Shown: positions 28,361 through 32,969 of the stretch, in pieces
Position numbering within the stretch: the first letter of the stretch is position 1
How the letters are laid out: every line of letters starts with the position of its first letter
Assembly (NCBI GenBank): GCA_024228935.1
Contig: JAAESX010000070.1
Coordinates: 1 to 32,969 of the forward strand
Length of the DNA: 32,969 nt
DNA from: Pseudomonadota bacterium
GTDB lineage: Bacteria > Myxococcota_A > UBA796 > CAJQPC01
Reading direction: 5' to 3'
Notes under the pieces: model-generated
What the model saw: only the letters and a program-made list of their open reading frames with translations
Told to the model about the DNA's origin: nothing
Database searches by the model: none
Made by a program: the position numbers and the translations under genes

Positions 28361-29907
28361 CAGTGCCGGAAGTGTCGCACGCCCGTCGTGATCATGGTGA
28401 TGCCCGCAGCCTCGGCGGCGGCGAAGACCTCGTCGTCCTTGACGCTCCCGCCCGGCTGGATGATGGCGATGACGCCCGCATCACAGGCGGCCTGGATGCC
28501 GTCGGGGAACGGGAAGAAGGCGTCGCTGGCCAGGACCGAGCCCGGAACGGGGCGGGTCGCCTTGCGGATGGCCAGGTGCACGCTGTCGACGCGCGACATC
28601 TGGCCGGCGCCGGTGCCGTTCAGGACCAGGCCGCCCTCCTCGGTCCGAGCCAGCACGATGGCGTTGCTCTTCACGTTGCGCGCGACCTTCCACGCGAACT
28701 TCAGCGCCTCGACCTCGTCGGCGCTCGGCTCGCGGCTGGTGACCAGGTTCCAGGCGAACTCGGCGCCGTTGTCCCAGTCCTGCACCAGGAAGCCGCCCTG
28801 CACGCGGCGGATGTCCATCCCGTCGGGAGCGCTGGTCGCCCAGTCCTCGGGCAGCTTCATCACCCGCAGGTTCTTCCGACCGGCGATCCGCTCCAGCGCG
28901 TCGTCGGTGAAGCCCGGCGCCGCCAGGATCTCGAAGAACGTCCGCGCCGAGCGGATGGTCCGGATGTCCTCGCCCGTGAGCACGCGGTTGAAGGCCACGA
29001 TGCCGCCGAACGCGGAGACGGGATCGCCCGACAGCGCCAGCTCGAAGGCCTTGCTCGGCCCATCGCTGTGCACGCCGACGCCACAAGGGTTCATGTGCTT
29101 GACGATGACGCAGGCGGGCTCGTCGATGAACTCGAACGCGGTCCGCAGCGTGGCGTCCAGGTCCGCCAGGTTGTTGAACGAGAGCGCCTTGCCCTGCAGC
29201 TGCTCGATGCGCGCCAGGCTCCGTCCACCGGTGCCGGGCTGGGCGTAGAACGTCGCCTTCTGGTGCGGGTTCTCGCCGTACCGCAGGCTCTGGACCCGGC
29301 GGAGCGGCAGGCCACCCTCGGCCATGTCCTCGACGCCGTGGGCCTCGCCGAGCCAGGTGGAGATCAGGCTGTCGTACGCGGCGGTGTGCCGGAAGGCCTT
29401 CACGGCCAGGCGCCCCCGGAGCGCGTCGTCCAGCGTGCCAGCCTCGAGCGCCTCGAGCACGACCGAGTAGTCCGTCGGGTCGACGACGACCGCGACGCTG
29501 GCGTGGTTCTTGGCGGCGCTCCGGACCATGCTCGGGCCGCCGATGTCGATGTTCTCGACCGCGTCGGCGAGCGTGACGCCGGGCTTCGAGACGGTCGCCT
29601 CGAACGGGTAGAGGTTGCAGGCGACGACGTCGATCCAGCCGATGCCGTTCGCCTCCGCCTCGGCCTCGTCGGTGCCGCGGCGGCCCAGGATTCCGCCGTG
29701 GATCTTGGGGTGGAGGGACTTCACGCGGCCGTTGAAGACCTCGTTCGCGCCCGTGTGGTCGCTCACCTTGGTGACGGGGAGGCCTGCCTCGGTCAGCGCC
29801 CGGGCCGTGCCGCCCGTCGAGAGCAGGGTGAAGCCGAGCTCGACCAGGCCGCGGCCCAGGTTGGCGATGCCGGTCTTGTCAGAGACGGAGAGAAGCGCGT
29901 AGGGCAT
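28360..29907 (-). CDS. purH: Bifunctional AICAR formyltransferase / IMP cyclohydrolase
   Basis: 515 residues, normal for PurH. ATG at 29907 (MPYALLSVSDKTGI) has GGAGG 7 bases upstream; the frame's earlier start at 29931 was rejected. IMP cyclohydrolase domain about 1-200 (LLSTGGTARAL, VKSLHPKIHGGIL, IDIGGPSMVRSAAKNH), formyltransferase domain about 200-515 (RYGENPHQKA, KHMNPCGV, FGGIVAFN, SNAIVLA, DAFFPFPDG, IIQPGGSVKD). It does the last two steps of purine synthesis. It is followed by overlapping envelope-type genes, an unexpected partner set. Confidence 0.97.
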   Translation of the reverse strand: MPYALLSVSDKTGIANLGRGLVELGFTLLSTGGTARALTEAGLPVTKVSDHTGANEVFNGRVKSLHPKIHGGILGRRGTDEAEAEANGIGWIDVVACNLYPFEATVSKPGVTLADAVENIDIGGPSMVRSAAKNHASVAVVVDPTDYSVVLEALEAGTLDDALRGRLAVKAFRHTAAYDSLISTWLGEAHGVEDMAEGGLPLRRVQSLRYGENPHQKATFYAQPGTGGRSLARIEQLQGKALSFNNLADLDATLRTAFEFIDEPACVIVKHMNPCGVGVHSDGPSKAFELALSGDPVSAFGGIVAFNRVLTGEDIRTIRSARTFFEILAAPGFTDDALERIAGRKNLRVMKLPEDWATSAPDGMDIRRVQGGFLVQDWDNGAEFAWNLVTSREPSADEVEALKFAWKVARNVKSNAIVLARTEEGGLVLNGTGAGQMSRVDSVHLAIRKATRPVPGSVLASDAFFPFPDGIQAACDAGVIAIIQPGGSVKDDEVFAAAEAAGITMITTGVRHFRH

Positions 29908-29910
29908 GGG

Positions 29911-29925
29911 AGGACCTCCAAGGTC
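29911..29925 (-). promoter_or_regulatory. Hairpin at the purH ribosome-binding site
   Basis: GGACCT-CCA-AGGTCC is a perfect 6-bp inverted repeat; in the minus-strand transcript it contains the GGAGG of purH with a 3-base loop. Could modulate purH translation. Confidence 0.35.
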
Positions 29926-29929
29926 CGCC

Positions 29930-29999
29930 ACCTAGTCGGGCCGGCTCACCAACGGAGTGGTGTCGCCGAAGCGTCACCGGCCCACCGGGGGACCTAGTC
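29930..29999 (-). ncRNA. Candidate structured RNA element between a lipoprotein gene and purH
   Basis: On the minus transcript: an outer 7-bp stem GGGCCGG/CCGGCCC (29983-29977 with 29944-29938), enclosing a hairpin with a UUCG tetraloop (CGC-UUCG-GCG, 29973-29964) and a second hairpin CACCA-CUCCGU-UGGUG (29962-29947). That makes a compact three-way junction. Identical 8-bp direct repeats ACCTAGTC lie at 29930-29937 and 29992-29999. It ends about 30 nt before the purH start. It may be a purH leader, a terminator of the upstream gene, or a small mobile element with target duplication. Does not look like a known purine riboswitch. Confidence 0.4.
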
Positions 30000-30422
30000 C
30001 AGGACGCGGTAGCCCATCACGACGATGACGTGGGCGGCGTCGACGTACCCGATGACGAGCACGGTGTGGCCGGCGTAGGCGGCCAGCTCCTCGCCCCCGT
30101 CGAGCACGACCGTGGTGCCCGAGTTCCGGTCCTCCATCACCAGGTTCGCCCCGTGCTGACGGATGGGCCCCAGGAACGGCGCCGAGCCGTCCTGCGCCGC
30201 GAGCACGCTCCAGTCCTGGACCGCGATGCGCTTGCCGACCTTCCGGCCCTCGACCTCGACCGTGAGATCCGTCAGCTCGCGCAGGATCTGGTCCTCGGGC
30301 TTCAGCACCAGGCGGAAGCTGCCCCCGTCTGGGGACTGGAGCCGGCCGTCGTCCCGCATGAGCCCCTGCCGCGTCGCCGAGCAGGCGAGCAGGCTGAGCC
30401 CGAGCGCGGTCAGTCCAACCAC
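29994..30422 (-). CDS. Small predicted lipoprotein
   Basis: 142 residues. GTG at 30422 overlaps the end of the acidic-protein gene by 13 bases. Signal MVGLTALGLSLLAC, lipidated Cys at 14, no basic residue. Mature part is beta-rich with a hydrophobic C-terminal (HTVLVIGYVDAAHVIVVMGYRVLD). Family not recognised. The frame is open further upstream, but only as a shadow of the acidic-protein gene. Confidence 0.6.
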   Translation of the reverse strand: MVGLTALGLSLLACSATRQGLMRDDGRLQSPDGGSFRLVLKPEDQILRELTDLTVEVEGRKVGKRIAVQDWSVLAAQDGSAPFLGPIRQHGANLVMEDRNSGTTVVLDGGEELAAYAGHTVLVIGYVDAAHVIVVMGYRVLD

Positions 30423-31627
30423 TTGAAGCCGTCCAGCTTGTGCAGGCCGGCGGGCGTCAGCGGCTGGGAGTCCACCGGCTGGTCGTCGAGCCCGTGGGTC
30501 TCGAGGAGCGTGATGCGATCGTCGTAGGCATCGAGCAGCTGCTCGGACGCGCTTCGGAGCACCTCGGGACACCCCTCCTCGGCGGCGACCACGATCCACG
30601 GCAGCTTGTAGAGCGCAGCCCAGGCCAGCGCGCGCAGCTGGATCTCGCCAGGGTTCTCCGCGAGCTCGACCAGGGCCTGGCGGATCACCGGTTCGGTCCG
30701 GAACGAGGTCCACAGGATGGCCGCCTCGAGCAGCATCAGGTCATCGAGCTGGTCGAGCGCCTGCTTCAGCGTCCGACCGGCGACGAGGCTGGCTTCGAGG
30801 AGCTGGGCGTCGCTGCGAGCGAGCGCGTGCAGGACCGGGAGCTCCGCCTCGAGCCCCGGGTAGTGCTCGACCGAGAGCGCCTGGGCCACGACCGAGTCCG
30901 CGATGAGCAGGCTGTTCGAGAGCGACATCGCCGGGACCGGAGCCTCGTCCTCGGTGTTGGCCTCCTGCCAGTTGAAGACGTCGAGGTGGAAGTCCGTGAC
31001 CTCGACGTCGGTGTCCGCGGGCTCTCCCTGGCCGGTGGCCTCCTCGTAGACGACCGCCTGGGTCGCCTCGGGCTCGTCCTGCGCCGCCTGGACAGCGACC
31101 TCGGTCTGCTCGACCGGCTCGTCCGGGACCTCGAGCGTGGCCTCGCCCGTCTCCTCCTCACTCTCCTCGGGCAGGACCGAGATGACCTCGTCGAGCTCGA
31201 CCGTGGGCTCCTCGTCGACCGAGACCTCACCGATCTCTTCCTCCTCGGTGTGGGCCTCGGGCGAGATCTCGGACAGCCACGTGACCTCGGTGATCTCGTC
31301 GTCCGGGAACATCGGGTCCGAGAGGCGCATCCGCGATCGGGCCTTCTCCGGGTCGACCCCGATCTCGGTCACCTCGTCGTCGTCGATGAGGTCCGGGATC
31401 TCCAGGTGACGAGCCGCGTCGATGCTGTCGAGCGAGTCCGGATCGGGGTCGACGTCCAGCAGCTCGATGTCGACGACGTCGGTCTCGACGTCCAGATCGA
31501 GCTCGAGCTCCTCGATCACCTCGCCGGGCGTGGCCTCGGCCGGAGGCGCGCCGGTCTCGACGGCCTCGGCCGCGACGGGCTCACCGTCCTTCGACAGGAG
31601 CTTCCGGACTCGGTCCCAGAACGCCAT
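30410..31627 (-). CDS. Acidic protein with helical C-terminal domain
   Basis: 405 residues from ATG at 31627 with no strong Shine-Dalgarno. Begins with an amphipathic basic segment (MAFWDRVRKLLSKDGEP). Residues 20-220 are strongly acidic and low in complexity (Asp, Glu, Val, Pro; for example DLDVETDVVDIELLDVD), probably disordered. Residues 225-370 form a helical, HEAT-like domain (NSLLIADSVVAQAL, LPVLHALARSD, VIRQALVELAENPGEI, ALAWAALYKLPWIV). No catalytic motif. Its reading is followed by the overlapping small lipoprotein. Function unknown. Confidence 0.7.
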   Translation of the reverse strand: MAFWDRVRKLLSKDGEPVAAEAVETGAPPAEATPGEVIEELELDLDVETDVVDIELLDVDPDPDSLDSIDAARHLEIPDLIDDDEVTEIGVDPEKARSRMRLSDPMFPDDEITEVTWLSEISPEAHTEEEEIGEVSVDEEPTVELDEVISVLPEESEEETGEATLEVPDEPVEQTEVAVQAAQDEPEATQAVVYEEATGQGEPADTDVEVTDFHLDVFNWQEANTEDEAPVPAMSLSNSLLIADSVVAQALSVEHYPGLEAELPVLHALARSDAQLLEASLVAGRTLKQALDQLDDLMLLEAAILWTSFRTEPVIRQALVELAENPGEIQLRALAWAALYKLPWIVVAAEEGCPEVLRSASEQLLDAYDDRITLLETHGLDDQPVDSQPLTPAGLHKLDGFKWLD

Positions 31628-31752
31628 CCGCGGATGCTAACCGACGGCCGGCCGATGCCCTGGCGCCGCGGCCAGACCCTCGGCCCCAAAACATGTCGCG
31701 AGCGCTGCCCTGCGACCGAAGCTGCGTGTCTCAGCCACGCAACGGAGGAACA

Positions 31753-32878
31753 GTGCACATCTCGATCCTGCTCGCGCTCGGCTGCATCAAGTCCGAGGTC
31801 CCAACCGACTCCAACCTGGACAGCGGCCCCGTCCTGATCGACGAAGACGGAGACGGCTGGGCGCTCGAGGACGACTGCGACGACGACGACGCCGCCGTGA
31901 ACCCGGACGCGGCCGAGATCTGCGACGACATCGACAACGACTGCGACGGGACGGTCGACCAGGACGCGACGGACGCACCGACGTGGTGGACCGACGCCGA
32001 CGAGGACGGACGCGGGGATCCGGCGAGCCCCACGCTGAGCTGCGAACAGCCCGATGGGACCGTCGACAACGAGGGCGACTGCGACGACTCCGACGCGGCC
32101 TTCCACCCGGGCGCCGACGAGTCGGACTGCACGGATCCCAGCGACTACAACTGCGACGGCTCGGTCGGGTACGCCGACGAGGACGCCGACGGCTGGCCCG
32201 CGTGCGAGGACTGCGACGACACCAGCGCCGACGTCAACCCCGATGGTGAGGAGGTCTGCGACGACAGCGACAACGACCGTGACAGCATGGTCGACGAGGA
32301 CGACGCCACCGACGCGGAGACCTGGTACGCCGACGCCGACAGCGACGGCTACGGCGACGCGTCCACCGACCTGACCCAGTGCGAACAGCCCAGCGGATAC
32401 GTCGACGACGATCAGGACTGCGACGACACCGACGGTGACCTCAACCCCGACACCGTCTGGTACGCGGACAGCGACACGGACGGCTACGGCCGACGCCGAC
32501 TGCGAGGACGAGGACTGGCAGTTCATCGTCGCGCAGGCCAGCAAGGCCTCCGCAGAGAGCTGGACCGTCGTGTGGGCGGAGACGTTCTCGGCGGCGACCT
32601 CGGCGACCACGAGCAGCCAGGTCGGCATCGCGATGGACGACGAGCACTACTGGGCTGTGGGCACGACCGCCTTCTGCTCGAGCGGCGAAGCGACCTGGAA
32701 GTACAGCACCAACTCATGCACCAGTTCGGCCGGCTTCGCGAAGTCGAAGCGCTACCTTTGGAGCGACTCCGATCCTGGGACGCTCGCCGTCGGAGACACG
32801 ATCTCGGGCGACGGCTGCAACGGCTACAGCGTATCCCTCCGAGGAACCCGTCCTGACGTGGCTCGCGTGACGGCGTAG
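31753..32878 (+). pseudogene. MopE-type repeat lipoprotein, frameshifted
   Basis: GTG at 31753 with GGAGG four bases upstream was chosen over an earlier in-frame ATG at 31693. Signal VHISILLALGC, Cys11. MopE-like modules follow: CDDIDNDCDG near residue 57 and later a degenerate CDDSDNDRDS where the Cys and Gly are lost. Frame one breaks near 32490 (GGCTACGGC-C-GACGCC). If the extra C is removed, DGYGDADCEDEDWQFIVAQ continues naturally to the TAG at 32876-32878. The tail has a beta-rich C-terminal domain with four or more Cys. One-base insertion or sequencing error. Confidence 0.65.
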
Positions 32879-32897
32879 ACCTTCCCTGGAGGTCGAG

Positions 32898-32969
32898 ATG
32901 GCACGACGAACCGAAGCGGAGAAGCGGCAGATCCTGGCGGCCTGGGGGGCTTCCGGTCTGGGGAAGGCG
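32898..32969 (+). CDS. Transposase-type gene, N-terminal fragment (runs off the window)
   Basis: Twenty-four codons from the ATG at 32898, with GGAGG five bases upstream. The peptide begins MARRTEAEKRQILAAWGASG and resembles the start of transposase accessory proteins such as IS66 TnpA, which continue into a helix-turn-helix. Assignment rests on this short stretch. Confidence 0.45.
   Translation, partial: MARRTEAEKRQILAAWGASGLGKA

Noticed and set aside
29930..29999. Known purine riboswitch upstream of purH
   Set aside because: No conserved purine-riboswitch core or loop-loop sequence is seen; only a GC-rich three-way fold is supported.
32899..32914. TGGCACG near the right edge as a sigma-54 site
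   Set aside because: It has no TTGC at the right distance and is part of the coding start of the transposase-type gene.

Overview
The window is about 33 kb of very GC-rich DNA with tightly packed protein-coding genes. Start codons are often GTG or TTG, and neighbouring genes often overlap by 1-4 bases. I saw no tRNA, rRNA or CRISPR array. The mix of many exported lipoproteins, two proteins with MopE-type DNDCDG repeats, a MYXO-style HEAT/TPR protein, sigma-54 promoters, a GGDEF enzyme and an ADP/ATP-translocase-like carrier suggests a Myxococcota (former Deltaproteobacteria) chromosome, probably environmental. That placement is inference from gene content and base composition.

Layout. The left edge (1-94, minus) is the start of an IS630-like transposase reading out of the window. 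Next come a translationally coupled pair on the minus strand (HEAT/TPR protein then an esterase-like alpha/beta hydrolase, 174-2389), a plus-strand pair (lipoprotein with a KKD-repeat tail, then an SGNH hydrolase, 2435-4800), and a MATE exporter (minus) divergent from a CPBP/CAAX protease (plus) whose start codons share one CATG. A histidine-rich fatty-acid-hydroxylase-like membrane protein follows, framed by two copies of a 16-bp palindrome. An apparent minus-strand operon (11253 down to 7696) encodes a PrsW-like protease, a Tlc/NTT-like nucleotide carrier and a GGDEF diguanylate cyclase. Then come a monothiol glutaredoxin, a small lipoprotein, and a minus-strand envelope operon (PEGA-like protein, barrel-like protein, glycosyltransferase).

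The 15-18 kb part carries two plus-strand lipoproteins (a double LysM protein and a PF09826-type beta-propeller), each preceded by a near-perfect sigma-54 promoter. From 17.8 to 20.0 kb the DNA is disrupted: an in-frame amber codon, successive gene fragments in different frames with no starts, and a frameshifted zinc-metalloprotease lipoprotein. This is followed by a 1206-residue MopE plus beta-helix lipoprotein, divergent from glucokinase and again sharing a CATG start. A 4'-phosphopantetheinyl transferase lies after glucokinase. The last block (minus, 31627 to 25812) holds an acidic protein, a lipoprotein, purH, a TPR-like protein and a GT-C/YfhO-like membrane protein. The right edge has a frameshifted MopE lipoprotein and the start of another transposase-type gene.

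The common theme is the cell envelope: at least nine predicted lipoproteins, two intramembrane proteases, a MATE pump, and sugar- and lipid-modifying enzymes. The most unusual features are the very short, charge-free lipoprotein signal peptides, the repeated CTGAC(A/G)GGGG(T/C)GTCAG palindrome, the tandem sigma-54 promoters, and a possible three-way-junction RNA just upstream of purH.
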